The notes under the pieces are model-generated. The model saw only the letters and a program-made list of their open reading frames with translations, had not been told where the DNA came from and did not search any database. DNA of 51,475 bases from Candidatus Zipacnadia bacterium. GTDB taxonomy: Bacteria > Armatimonadota > Zipacnadia > Zipacnadales > UBA5352. Within the stretch, counting starts at the first letter, position 1; every line of letters begins with the position of its first letter. Positions 1 through 8,516 of the stretch are shown here, piece by piece. The stretch spans positions 1 through 51,475 of the forward strand of contig JALGVA010000001.1 in the NCBI GenBank assembly GCA_029820295.1, given 5' to 3'. Both the position numbers and the translations under genes were made by a program.

Positions 1-82
1 TGTAACGGTGGAGGCAGGAGCCGGCCGCCCGCGCCGCGAAGTCGGTTGAAGCCAACCAGGCGGGGGCCAGGAGGAAGCACTC

Positions 83-1027
83 ATGGAGCGACGCGAGTTC
101 ATTGCCCGGCTGGTGGCGATGGGCCTGACCGCCGCCGCGGGCATCGCCTTCGCCGATGACGCGCCCGAGCCCGCGCGGACGTTGCCGCGCCGGCCCTTCA
201 GGCCCGGCGGACCCGAGCTGTCCATCATCGGCTTCGGGGGCCTGCTGCTGCGCGGCATGGAGCAGCAGCAGGCCGACGACATCGTGGCCTGGGCCGTCGA
301 TCGCGGCGTCAACTACTTCGACGTCGCGCCCACCTACGGCGACTCGCAGGACCTGCTCGGGCCCGCGCTCGAGCCGTTCCGCGACGACTGCTTCCTGGCC
401 TGCAAGACCATTCAGCGCGAGGCCGCGGGAGCGCGCGCGGAGCTGGAGGGCTCGCTGCGGGCGCTGCGTACCGACCACTTCGACCTCTACCAGCTTCACG
501 GACTCACGAAGATGGAGGACGTGGACACGGTCTTCGGGCCCGGCGGCGCGATGGAGACCTTCACCGCCGCGCGCGATGAGGGTACGGTCCGGCACATCGG
601 CTTCTCGGCGCACTCCGAGGAGGCGGCGCTGGCGGCCATGGACCGCTTCGACTTCGACAGCGTCCTGTTCCCGATCAACTGCGTGTGCATCGAGAACGGC
701 GACTTCGGCCCGGCGGTGATTGCTAAGGCCACCGAGACCGACACGACCATCCTGGCCATCAAGGGGCTGGCGTGGCGGCCCGTGACCGACGCGAGCGACC
801 GGCCCTACCCCAACTGCTGGTACCGGCCCGTCGAGGACCCGAACGTCGCGCGCCTGGCGCTGGGCTACACGCTCGACCGGCCGGTCGCGGCGGCGGTCTC
901 GCCGGCGGCGGCGGAATTGCTCATGCTCGCGGTCGAGGTCGGCCGGCGCTACCGGCCACTGACCGATGCCGAGCGCGCCGACCTGATGGCCCGGATCGAG
1001 GGCGTCCCGCCGATCTTCCCGCAGTAG
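83..1027 (+). CDS. Exported aldo/keto reductase family protein
   Basis: A 314-residue protein with the aldo/keto reductase TIM-barrel signatures: GFGGLLL near residue 50, the D-x3-Y segment DVAPTYGDS near 80 (catalytic Asp and Tyr), a Lys in ACKT near 107 and the His of QLHG near 139. Members of the family reduce carbonyls with NADPH. The N-terminus (MERREFIARL followed by a hydrophobic stretch ending at FADD) looks like a twin-arginine-type signal, with two arginines before the hydrophobic part, so the enzyme is probably exported folded. The start at 83 is supported by AGGAGG eight bases upstream. The C-terminus is slightly short for the family. The gene sits 52 bases before a DUF362-ferredoxin gene on the same strand, so the pair may be co-transcribed. 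Family assignment is firm; the substrate is unknown. Confidence 0.9.
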   Translation: MERREFIARLVAMGLTAAAGIAFADDAPEPARTLPRRPFRPGGPELSIIGFGGLLLRGMEQQQADDIVAWAVDRGVNYFDVAPTYGDSQDLLGPALEPFRDDCFLACKTIQREAAGARAELEGSLRALRTDHFDLYQLHGLTKMEDVDTVFGPGGAMETFTAARDEGTVRHIGFSAHSEEAALAAMDRFDFDSVLFPINCVCIENGDFGPAVIAKATETDTTILAIKGLAWRPVTDASDRPYPNCWYRPVEDPNVARLALGYTLDRPVAAAVSPAAAELLMLAVEVGRRYRPLTDAERADLMARIEGVPPIFPQ

Positions 1028-1079
1028 TCGCCGTCGCAACCACGGGTGGCACCGGCCACCCACCTGCGGAGGTCTCGCC

Positions 1080-2177
1080 ATGCACGAAGTCCTGTTCGCC
1101 TCGGCGCACGTGCCGAGGCTCGAACGCAATGTCTCGCTCCCGGCGCGCTTCGAGCGCCTGCTGGCGCGCTGCGACTACGGCGGCCGCTTCGAGGGCAAGC
1201 GCGTCGCCATCAAGATGCACGTGGGTAGTGCCATCGGCTTCTACACCATCCACCCGCTCTTCGTCCGCATGCTGGTGGACGCCGTGCGGGAGGCGGGCGG
1301 CAAGCCCTACCTGACCGACGGCAGCTTCTCCACCGACGCCGCTACCGCGCGCGGCTATGTCCCGGAGGTCGTGGGCGCGCGCGTGGTCGGCGCCGGCGGC
1401 GAGCACGACAAGTACTTCTACACGGTCACCACCGAACTGGAGGAGTTGGGCGACGTTGAGCTGTGCGGCAACATCGTGGACGCCGACGGCCTGATCGTCT
1501 TCAGCCACGGCAAGGGCCACGGCAACTCCGGCTTCGGCGGCGCCATCAAGAACATTGCCATGGGCTGCGTGAGCTACCCCACGCGCGGCAAGATTCACGC
1601 CCTTATGCGCGGGCACTTCGAGTGGGACGGCGAGCTGTGCACCCACTGCGAGCAGTGCATCTCCGGCTGCCCGACCAGCGCCATCAAGTTCAACGATGAC
1701 GGGGAGCTGGTCATCTTCGACCACCACTGCCGCTACTGCATGCACTGCACCACGTCCTGCCCGACCGGCGCGATCACCATGGAGGAGCCTGTGGGCAAGT
1801 TCGAGCTGTTCCAGGCCGGGATGGCGGCCACGTGCAAGGAGGCGCTCAAGTTCTTCGAGCCCGGAGCGGTGCACTACATCACCGTGCTCACCAACATCAC
1901 GCCGCTGTGCGACTGCTGGGGGTTCTCGACCCGTCCGCTGGTGCCCGACATCGGCATCATCGCCTGCGACAACATCGTCGCCATCGAGCAGGCGGCGCTG
2001 GACATGATTCGCCACGAGGACTACATCCCGGGAACGCTGCCCGACCAGTACACCACCATGGGTGACGAGGGCCACCTGTTCCAGCGCATCCACGGCAAGG
2101 ACCCCTATGAGCAGGTGCGCCGGGCCGAGAGAATGGGGCTGGGGAGCCGCGAGTACCGCCTGGTGGAGGTGGAGTAG
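1080..2177 (+). CDS. DUF362 domain protein with two inserted [4Fe-4S] ferredoxin motifs
   Basis: A 365-residue protein of the DUF362 family. Two classic ferredoxin motifs are visible around residues 183-230: C-x2-C-x2-C-x3-C in CTHCEQCISGCP and again in CRYCMHCTTSCP, which should bind two [4Fe-4S] clusters. The DUF362 core continues on both sides. A later segment, NITPLCDCWGF, carries the extra Cys pair often seen in this family. No signal peptide is seen, so a cytoplasmic redox role is likely. Start choice is supported by GGAGG just upstream of ATG 1080. It lies directly after the exported aldo/keto reductase and ends only 15 bases from a convergent gene. The reaction of DUF362 proteins is not established; electron transfer is inferred from the clusters. 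Confidence 0.9.
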   Translation: MHEVLFASAHVPRLERNVSLPARFERLLARCDYGGRFEGKRVAIKMHVGSAIGFYTIHPLFVRMLVDAVREAGGKPYLTDGSFSTDAATARGYVPEVVGARVVGAGGEHDKYFYTVTTELEELGDVELCGNIVDADGLIVFSHGKGHGNSGFGGAIKNIAMGCVSYPTRGKIHALMRGHFEWDGELCTHCEQCISGCPTSAIKFNDDGELVIFDHHCRYCMHCTTSCPTGAITMEEPVGKFELFQAGMAATCKEALKFFEPGAVHYITVLTNITPLCDCWGFSTRPLVPDIGIIACDNIVAIEQAALDMIRHEDYIPGTLPDQYTTMGDEGHLFQRIHGKDPYEQVRRAERMGLGSREYRLVEVE

Positions 2178-2192
2178 CCGGGCGGCCCCCCG

Positions 2193-3461
2193 TCAGCGTC
2201 CGAGGTCGAAGCACATCAGCATGCCCTCGAGGTCGCGGGCATAGAGGCGGCCGTTCGCCAGGATCACGTGCGGCCAGGAGGCGGCCTCGCCCACACCCGA
2301 GCGCCGGGATAGCTCCGCATAGGCGTCCGCGCGCCCGGCGCCCTCGCACAGTACCAGGGCGCGGTGGCCGAAGACGATCAGGCGGTCGTCGCCGGTCAGC
2401 AGCAGCGAGGCGTCATCGCCGAACGAACCGCCCTCCCAGCGCAGGGCGCCGGTCTCCCAGTCGAGGCAACGCAGCCTCTGCCACGCGAAGTACACGCGGC
2501 CGCCGTGGATGATCGGCGTGCACACCTTCGAGTACTGGCCCTTCGCCTCCCACACCAGCTCGGCGCCGTCGGGCGTGATGCGCACCCGCGCGGTGCGGCT
2601 CTGGCTGTAGCCGCTGGTGAGCACGACGCTGTCGCCGAAGGGCACCGGAGTGGCGATCGACTGAGCGTAACTGGTCTCCCAGGGGAACTCGGCCAGCGTC
2701 TCGCCCTCGTGCCCGGCGTCCAGGCGCACCACGAGCAGCCGGTGGAGGGTTAGAACGGCCACGCACGGGATGCCTTCGACCTCCAGCGGCGCCAGACCAC
2801 CGCTATGCCCGGCGGGGTCGGTGCAGGCTGAAGCCCAGCGCACCTCGCCGGTGCGCTTGTCGAAGGCGATCAGGCTCCCCGTCGGGGCCCCCACTTCGAC
2901 GATGAGCCACGCGCCCGTCACCAGGGGCGAAGTAGTGTAGCCGTAGTCGCGCACCGCGCCCCCGACGTTGGGGCGCTGAGGCACCGCGAGATCGTCGATG
3001 AGGTTGCGCCCCCATACGCGCGCGCCGTCGCGGCCGCCGTCCCAGCAGTTGAGGTCGCCGTCGAGGCTGAGCGTGTACAGGTAGCCGGTCTCCGCATCGA
3101 ACTCAGGCGTGGAGGACGGGCCGTGGTAGAGACTCTCGTCACCCCGATGATGGCGCCCCCATTTGGGTGCGGGGTAGCTCTGCGACCACACGAGTTCGCC
3201 GCTGGCGGCATCGCGGCACTGCACGTGGTCGGTGTCATCGCTCCAGCCGATGGTGTAGACGCGCCCGCCCGCGATGATGGGCGAGCTGCCGCCGGCGCCG
3301 ACCTGCGCGCTCCACGTCGGCTCGCCGGGCGGCCATGCGCCCTCGTCCCAGCCGGAGGTCTCGGCGGTGATGTCGGTGCGCTCCGGCCCGCGCCAGTGCG
3401 GCCAGTCATCGGCGACGGCCAGCGTGGGCACGAGCATGAACAGCAGGATGGTCCGGATCAT
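2193..3461 (-). CDS. Exported PQQ-binding-like beta-propeller repeat protein
   Basis: About 422 residues, beginning with a signal peptide (MIRTILLFMLVPTLAVA) and then DWPHWRGPERT, the WRGP opening typical of secreted BamB-like PQQ propellers in Planctomycetota and relatives. Repeated blade motifs follow, with Trp- and Gly-rich strands such as SGELVWSQ, TGEVRWAS and TGALRWEGG, at about 40-60 residue spacing. These proteins form 7-8 bladed propellers; whether PQQ is bound cannot be read from sequence. A longer in-frame start exists at 3515, but ATG 3461 is preferred because GAAGGAG lies correctly upstream and a clean signal peptide follows. It is the last gene of a leftward run with a Gfo/Idh/MocA dehydrogenase and a large membrane protein, so a shared sugar-related role is possible. 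Confidence 0.85.
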   Translation of the reverse strand: MIRTILLFMLVPTLAVADDWPHWRGPERTDITAETSGWDEGAWPPGEPTWSAQVGAGGSSPIIAGGRVYTIGWSDDTDHVQCRDAASGELVWSQSYPAPKWGRHHRGDESLYHGPSSTPEFDAETGYLYTLSLDGDLNCWDGGRDGARVWGRNLIDDLAVPQRPNVGGAVRDYGYTTSPLVTGAWLIVEVGAPTGSLIAFDKRTGEVRWASACTDPAGHSGGLAPLEVEGIPCVAVLTLHRLLVVRLDAGHEGETLAEFPWETSYAQSIATPVPFGDSVVLTSGYSQSRTARVRITPDGAELVWEAKGQYSKVCTPIIHGGRVYFAWQRLRCLDWETGALRWEGGSFGDDASLLLTGDDRLIVFGHRALVLCEGAGRADAYAELSRRSGVGEAASWPHVILANGRLYARDLEGMLMCFDLGR

Positions 3462-3572
3462 CGCATCGCTCCTTCGCCGGGCACGGCCGCAGGCCGGAGG
3501 CCTGCGCCGCGACATGCGGCGAGTCGCGTGCTGTCAGCCGTCTGCCGGTAGCCGCTAGCTGATAGCCGGGCG

Positions 3573-4610
3573 CTACCCCGTCTTCCCCGCGCGATGCACC
3601 GGCACGCGGATGCCCAGCGTGTAGGAGTCCCAGATCGCGTGCAGGAACTCCGAGGTGGCGATGCCTTCCTCGAGCGGGCAGATCAGAGGCTCATCGCGCA
3701 GGATCGCCCCCAGGATGTTCGCGGTGCGCGTGTGGTCGCCGTGGCCGGTGTCAGAGCCGGCGTTGATCGGCCGCTCGCCCTCGGCATCGGCGATCACCCC
3801 GGTGTACTCGCCCTTCTGGTTCATCACCGTGTGGATGGTGCCCTTCGTGCCCTGCCGCACCACTACGGTCGGGTTGCGCAGGCCGTCCTGCGGCGAGACT
3901 CCCGCGACCATGGTGCACGCCCCGCCGCCGTCGTAGGTCGCCACCGCGCTGATGCCGTAGTGCCGCCGATAGGCGAAGACCTCGTCGGCGTCGCCCATGA
4001 AGTAGCGCGCCAGGTCAAAGACGTGCGTCGGCCCGGCGGCCTCGGAGGACGGGATGTAGCGCCCGCCCAGGTCCGACAGCAGCCCGTAGCCCGGGGCCTG
4101 GCGCCGCGCGATGCCCTCCTCGACCCGCTCCCCGTGCATCGGGTGGTTCCAGGTGAACTGCCCCGCGAAGACCTCGCCGAGCGCGCCTTCATCGACGAGC
4201 CGTCGCGCCTCGACGTTCACCGGGTAGTAGCGCAGCGAGTAGGCCACCGCGACCCTGGGCTCGGGGCAGCGTATGCGCCAGTAGCGCAGCAGCCGGCACT
4301 CCTCCAGCGTGTAGCCCGTCGGCTTCTCGGTGACGATGTGTTTGCCCGCCCGCAGCGCCGCGATGATCTGCTCGGCGTGCAGGTGGCTGGGGGTGCAGAT
4401 GTCCACGATGTCGATGTCGTCGCGCTCGAGCGCATCCTCATAGCGCGTCGAGGTAGGCGTGTCGGGCGGCAGCTCGAGCTGCTCGCGCGCCTCCTCCGCC
4501 AGCGACTCCTCGACGTCCACGAGCATGGCCACCTCGGCCTCCGGGTGGCCCTGCCAGGCCCGAATGTGCCCGCGCGAGACCTTGCCGCTGCCGATGATCG
4601 CGACCTTCAT
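3573..4610 (-). CDS. Gfo/Idh/MocA family NAD(P)-dependent oxidoreductase
   Basis: A 345-residue protein starting MKVAIIGSGKVSRGHIRAW, the glycine-rich Rossmann fingerprint of the Gfo/Idh/MocA family. The family's EKP motif is present (VTEKPTGYTLEE, near residue 95-100), with the IVDICTPSHLH segment before it. Members oxidise, reduce or epimerise sugars and inositols with NAD(P). No export signal is visible, so it is probably cytoplasmic. The open frame extends 122 codons upstream over the neighbouring gene, but GGGAGG 8-9 bases before ATG 4610 and the Rossmann start decide for 4610. It begins 29 bases after the end of the large membrane-protein gene, which suggests one operon. The substrate is unknown. 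Confidence 0.92.
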   Translation of the reverse strand: MKVAIIGSGKVSRGHIRAWQGHPEAEVAMLVDVEESLAEEAREQLELPPDTPTSTRYEDALERDDIDIVDICTPSHLHAEQIIAALRAGKHIVTEKPTGYTLEECRLLRYWRIRCPEPRVAVAYSLRYYPVNVEARRLVDEGALGEVFAGQFTWNHPMHGERVEEGIARRQAPGYGLLSDLGGRYIPSSEAAGPTHVFDLARYFMGDADEVFAYRRHYGISAVATYDGGGACTMVAGVSPQDGLRNPTVVVRQGTKGTIHTVMNQKGEYTGVIADAEGERPINAGSDTGHGDHTRTANILGAILRDEPLICPLEEGIATSEFLHAIWDSYTLGIRVPVHRAGKTG

Positions 4611-4639
4611 GTCGATGACCTCCCGGCCGGTGAGTTGCG

Positions 4640-6691
4640 CTACGTCGGCGGTCCGACCACCAGGCTCACGACCATCCACAACGCCTGGGTGAGCGCGCCC
4701 CCCAGCACCAGCCCCAGAAACAGCGGGCGCAGGTGCAGGTAGCTGCGCGGCCCCGAGTACTTGGTCACCACGCGCGCGATGGCCCAGCCGATCATCACCG
4801 AGAACCACTGCGCGGTAATCTGCCAGCCGCACGGGATCAGCATGCCCAGCGGGTGCACCGGCCACCACATGAACTGGCGATACATGAACTGCAGCGCCCA
4901 CATCAGCGCCGCGCCCAGCGCCATCCAGTGGAAGCTCAGCGCCGGGTCGGGCTGATCGATCATGCGCATGGCCCACAGCACGCCGTAGTAGGGCGAGCCC
5001 ATGCCGCCGGAGTGCTGTTGCCAGCGCGAGGTGGTGGACAGCATCAGGCTCTCATTGTACGCCAGGTGCATGAGCGTGATGGAGTTGATGGCAATGAGCG
5101 CCGCGGCGGCGACGATGAGCGCGGTGATGAAGCGGCGGTCGCGGAAGTGCTCGGTGTCGGCGATCTTCAGCCCGTGGATGGCCTGGGGCTGCAGGGCGTG
5201 GCGCTTGTACCACGAGAACATGGTGTTGAAGAAGCCGATCAGCGCCATGTTGCGCAGGCCCATCGCGCGCGCGGGCACCACGCCGGTCAGGAACTGCGCG
5301 GGCAGGTTGTCGATCTGCAGCGCCGGCAGCCCCGACTGGGCGGTGAGCAGCGCGAAGCCGAAGGTCAGCGCCAGCGTGGCGGGCATGAAGCTCAGCGCCA
5401 CCCAGAAGCTGATGCCCGCCGAGACGCTCCACCAGCACATCGCCAGCAGCCCGAGCACGAACGCGGCCAGCATCCAGCGGTCCGGGTGCCGGCGCGCGGA
5501 TGGCCCGCGGCGCAGGTCCTGCCACAGGTCGTGCACCATCTGCCCGATCTCCCCGCGCGCCGCCCAGAACACGAAGGTGAGCAGGCCGATATACGCCCCG
5601 CCCTGGATGTCCTTCTGACTGCCCCAGCGATTCCAGCGCAGCGGGCCCAGCGTGGGGTCGCCCAGGAAGCGCGACAGCACCATGATGCCGATCATCAGCA
5701 GGAAGAACGCGAAGATGCCCAGGGCGATGGCGGCGGGCATCAGGTAGGCGATGCCGATGAGCGGCAGGTCGATCCACGCGCGCGACCACGACGCTCCGGC
5801 GAGGATGTTCCACGGCGCGTTCTCGAACAGCACGCTGAGGGTGAAGTTGCGCGGGATCTCCGGCACCGAGGGGACGTAGCGGTGCAGGGAGTTGATGCTC
5901 TCGAGCAGCGCCACCACGCCGATGCCGATGCCCATCAGCCGGGTGCGGCCCGAGGTCTCGGCCATGCCGAACTGCCCGTGGCCGGCGATGAACATGGGGA
6001 TCTCGGCCAGCGGGAAGGGCAGCCGCTCGTGGTCGATCCAGCGGCGGCGGAAGATGCCCAGCATGGCGATGCCGGTGACCAGGTAGAGCAGGGCCAGCAC
6101 GCCCCAGCGTACCAGTGGGCCCTTCCACAGTTCCCACGGGATGCCGCCGGGGGTGCGCGCGCCCTCGAAGAAGCCGCGCGCGGCCACCTCGTCGGTGATC
6201 TGCAGCGTCTCCGCGACCGCCGGGATGGCCTCCTCCTCAAAGCGGTTGGTCGGCGTGGCGAAGTAACGCAATGACGGGATGATCTGCGGGATCTGCAGCA
6301 CGGTAAAGGTTGTCGCGAAGCCGCCGATACTCACAGTAAGCGCGTACAGCAGCAGCCCGCCGCGCACCAGCCGGCGGGAGTCGCCGAACCAGCGCCGGGC
6401 CATGGGCGCGAGGATCCAGCACACGATGGCCAGCAGCGCCAGCGGACCCGCGGGCAGGTAGCCTCCCACCGGATCGCCGGCACGGTACACGTACATGATC
6501 CAGGGAACCGCCGCGACGAAGCCGATGGCGACTGTGCACACAAGCACGACCGCCCCGAGGCTCAGTCGGGGCGCTTCCCGGTGTGCGGCAACGTCCCGTG
6601 TCTGCTGCGCAATCGCCACGGCGTCGTCCCGGCCGCGTCGGAGGATGGCACGGCGCGGGTTTCCTCGCGCCCGCCCGCCATCCCTCTGCAC
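4640..6691 (-). CDS. Large polytopic membrane protein, DUF6785/DUF6784-like
   Basis: Up to 683 residues with about a dozen hydrophobic segments spread over the whole length (for example GAVVLVCTVAIGFVAAV, LALLAIVCWILAP, WGVLALLYLVTGIAMLGIF, AFFLLMIGIMVLS, LSFMPATLALTFGFALL, FITALIVAAAALIAI). It looks like the uncharacterised integral membrane proteins grouped as DUF6785/DUF6784 in Planctomycetota and Armatimonadota; this placement is from memory of the family pattern. The polytopic layout suggests a transporter-like role, possibly importing what the following Gfo/Idh/MocA enzyme uses; that is inference. The start is uncertain: ATG 6691 has no clear ribosome binding site, and a GTG at 6619, closer to the first membrane segment, is an alternative. 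Confidence 0.72.
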   Translation of the reverse strand: MQRDGGRARGNPRRAILRRGRDDAVAIAQQTRDVAAHREAPRLSLGAVVLVCTVAIGFVAAVPWIMYVYRAGDPVGGYLPAGPLALLAIVCWILAPMARRWFGDSRRLVRGGLLLYALTVSIGGFATTFTVLQIPQIIPSLRYFATPTNRFEEEAIPAVAETLQITDEVAARGFFEGARTPGGIPWELWKGPLVRWGVLALLYLVTGIAMLGIFRRRWIDHERLPFPLAEIPMFIAGHGQFGMAETSGRTRLMGIGIGVVALLESINSLHRYVPSVPEIPRNFTLSVLFENAPWNILAGASWSRAWIDLPLIGIAYLMPAAIALGIFAFFLLMIGIMVLSRFLGDPTLGPLRWNRWGSQKDIQGGAYIGLLTFVFWAARGEIGQMVHDLWQDLRRGPSARRHPDRWMLAAFVLGLLAMCWWSVSAGISFWVALSFMPATLALTFGFALLTAQSGLPALQIDNLPAQFLTGVVPARAMGLRNMALIGFFNTMFSWYKRHALQPQAIHGLKIADTEHFRDRRFITALIVAAAALIAINSITLMHLAYNESLMLSTTSRWQQHSGGMGSPYYGVLWAMRMIDQPDPALSFHWMALGAALMWALQFMYRQFMWWPVHPLGMLIPCGWQITAQWFSVMIGWAIARVVTKYSGPRSYLHLRPLFLGLVLGGALTQALWMVVSLVVGPPT

Positions 6692-6826
6692 GCGCGGCCG
6701 CCGTCGGGGGGAGAGTCAACGCGGACTTAACCTGGCCCCAGCCCGCCCCTGACACCGGCGGGACATGCCGTGAGTGCAGGACCACGGGGCCCTGGGGATA
6801 TGTTTCGAACCAGTGGAGTGACGACG

Positions 6827-7231
6827 ATGGCCCAGCTCGACGAAAAGCCGCAGATGACCGCGATGGACGTGGCGACTCTGCTGCTGGTGGACGACGACCC
6901 GAACCATCGCGAGATCTATCAGCGCCGGCTGGAGCGCCGCGGCTACCGCGTGCGCCTGGCCGAGAGCGCCGACGAGGCCGTGGCGGCCATGCAGGAGAGC
7001 ACCCCCGCCGCGGTGGTGCTCGACATCGCCATGCCCGCCCGTGACGGGCTGAGCGCGCTGCAGGAGATGATCGCGCTTCGGCCCGACCTGCCGGTGATCA
7101 TCCACAGCGCCTACCCGGCCTTCCGCGAGGACTTCATCGCCTGGATGGCCGATGCCTACGTCGAGAAGAGCTGCGACCTCGAGCCGCTGCTGACCGCCCT
7201 GGAGCGCGCCCTCAGGCCGGCGGCGGCGTAG
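6827..7231 (+). CDS. Stand-alone response-regulator receiver domain protein
   Basis: About 134 residues forming only a CheY-like receiver domain. The acidic pair is in LLLVDDDPNH, the phospho-acceptor Asp in AVVLDIAMPARDG, the conserved Ser in VIIHSAY (usually Thr/Ser) and the Lys in YVEKS. There is no output domain, so it would act by protein contact or as a phosphate relay. An in-frame start lies at 6770, but GGAG six to nine bases before ATG 6827 favours the shorter form. The gene is alone on its strand, divergent from the large membrane protein and convergent with a dehydrogenase, with two hairpins after it. No histidine kinase is present in the window, so its partner is elsewhere. Confidence 0.88.
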   Translation: MAQLDEKPQMTAMDVATLLLVDDDPNHREIYQRRLERRGYRVRLAESADEAVAAMQESTPAAVVLDIAMPARDGLSALQEMIALRPDLPVIIHSAYPAFREDFIAWMADAYVEKSCDLEPLLTALERALRPAAA

Positions 7232-7281
7232 CGGCCACCGCTCTCGTTCGGGGGCGTTGCCGACACCGTCTTGCCCTTCCT

Positions 7282-7309
7282 CCCCTGCGCACCTCAGGTG
7301 CGTCAGGGG
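7282..7309. repeat. Long imperfect palindrome (hairpin) between convergent genes
   Basis: CCCCTG-CGCACC, a TCA loop, then GGTGCG-T-CAGGGG: a 12-base-pair stem with one bulged T. It is the first of two tandem hairpins between the receiver gene and the convergent dehydrogenase gene. It may help terminate transcription or be a dispersed palindromic element; a GCACACC/GGTGCGC hairpin at 11948-11964 has a related core. Confidence 0.5.
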
Positions 7310-7334
7310 GCGGACCGGGGTTGGCCCGACGCAC

Positions 7335-7364
7335 AGGCGGCCGCCCCTACGTGGGCGGCCGCCT
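7335..7364. terminator. Perfect 12-bp inverted repeat, likely bidirectional terminator
   Basis: AGGCGGCCGCCC, a six-base loop CTACGT, then GGGCGGCCGCCT: a perfect 12-base-pair stem. It lies between the convergent stop codons at 7231 and 7386, where a terminator serving both strands is expected. No run of T follows on either side, so the call rests on stem strength and position. Confidence 0.6.
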
Positions 7365-7385
7365 GCACTCAGCTCGGTCGCCGAG

Positions 7386-8408
7386 CTATCCGATGATCAC
7401 CATCTCGCGGCTGGCGATCGAGTCGGCCTCGGCCTCGACGATGCGCACCGATTCGCGCGCCGACTGCGGAGTCACGCGCTCGGGCGCCCGCCCGGCCTCG
7501 ATGCACTCCACGAAGTAGGCCAGCTCGTTCTCGTAGCCGGTCCCCGCTTCGTACTCCGGCGCCATCGGCTCGCCGTCGAAGGGGTAGAACTGCAGGGCCG
7601 GGTCGTTGGCCAGGCTGAACACCAGCAGCCCGCGCGTCCCCAGCACCTGGAAGCCCATCTCGAACGGGAAGCTGTCGGGCATCACCCAGCCGCCCTGCGC
7701 GGTAACGACCATGTCGCCGTAAAGGTAGCTGGTCTCCACGTGATCGACCGGCGCTCCCTCGCTTGCGATGTTCATCCCGCGCGAGACCACCGCGTTGGGC
7801 TTGCCGAAGACCGAGAGGATGAAGTCCACGTCGTGGATGTGCAGGTCGAGCAGCGCGCCGCCGGACAGCTCCGGGTCCAGCAGCCAGCCCTCCGACGCCC
7901 ACGCCGGCGTCGGCGACTGCCGCACGAAGCGCGCCCATCGGATCTCACCGAGGCTGCCGTCGGCGATCATGCGCGCCAGCACCTCGTACTCCGGCCAGAA
8001 GCGGATGCACTGCGCGATGAAGAGCAGCCTGCCCGCCTCCTCGGCGGCCTTGATCATCGCATCGCACTGCGTCAGCGTGCGCGCCATCGGCTTCTCGCAG
8101 ATCACATGGCAGCCCGCGTCGAGCGCCCTGAGCGTCATCTCCGCGTGCAGCGGCGTGGGCGTGCACACGTCCACCACGTCGAAGCCGCCCGCCTCGAGCA
8201 TCTCCTCGAAGCACACGTAGCGCGCCTGCGCGCTCAGGTCCAGCTCGGTCGCCTCGCCCAGGTTGCCGCCCACGCTCGCGACCTGCTCGCTCACGCGCTC
8301 GGGGATCCTGTCGCACACCGCCACGACCTGTGCGTCCTCCAGCGCGTCGTAGATCGCGAAGTGCTGCTGGCCCATGAACCCCAGCCCGACCAGTCCCACG
8401 CGAACCAT
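7386..8408 (-). CDS. Gfo/Idh/MocA family NAD(P)-dependent oxidoreductase
   Basis: A 340-residue protein with the Rossmann start MVRVGLVGLGFMGQQH, a VDVCTPTPLHAE segment and the EKP motif in CEKPMARTLTQ, followed by a C-terminal alpha/beta domain with LHIHDVDFI, the His-x3-Asp pattern that supplies catalytic residues in many members. The protein is cytoplasmic by lack of a signal. A ribosome binding site (GGAAGGGG) lies just before ATG 8408. It follows the APC permease gene by 108 bases on the same strand, so the pair could import and oxidise or epimerise a small polar substrate; this link is inference. It differs clearly in sequence from the two other family members in the window. Confidence 0.92.
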   Translation of the reverse strand: MVRVGLVGLGFMGQQHFAIYDALEDAQVVAVCDRIPERVSEQVASVGGNLGEATELDLSAQARYVCFEEMLEAGGFDVVDVCTPTPLHAEMTLRALDAGCHVICEKPMARTLTQCDAMIKAAEEAGRLLFIAQCIRFWPEYEVLARMIADGSLGEIRWARFVRQSPTPAWASEGWLLDPELSGGALLDLHIHDVDFILSVFGKPNAVVSRGMNIASEGAPVDHVETSYLYGDMVVTAQGGWVMPDSFPFEMGFQVLGTRGLLVFSLANDPALQFYPFDGEPMAPEYEAGTGYENELAYFVECIEAGRAPERVTPQSARESVRIVEAEADSIASREMVIIG

Positions 8409-8516
8409 GTCCGTCGCCCCTTCCGAAGATCGGCCTGCCGGCGGCCGACCCGTCCCTGATGAGTGCCTGTGCCGCTATCCTTCCGCGCCTGCGGGCGGCC
8501 TCCTGCCTGCACGCGC

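Noticed and set aside
921-2093. Long minus-strand frame opposite the DUF362-ferredoxin gene
   Set aside because: It is the mirror of a clear coding frame in GC-rich DNA, with His/Val/Ala/Asp-rich sequence and no family pattern.
4733-6274. 513-codon plus-strand frame opposite the large membrane protein
   Set aside because: Rich in Gln, Arg, Asp and His without domains; typical antisense shadow of a hydrophobic-protein gene.
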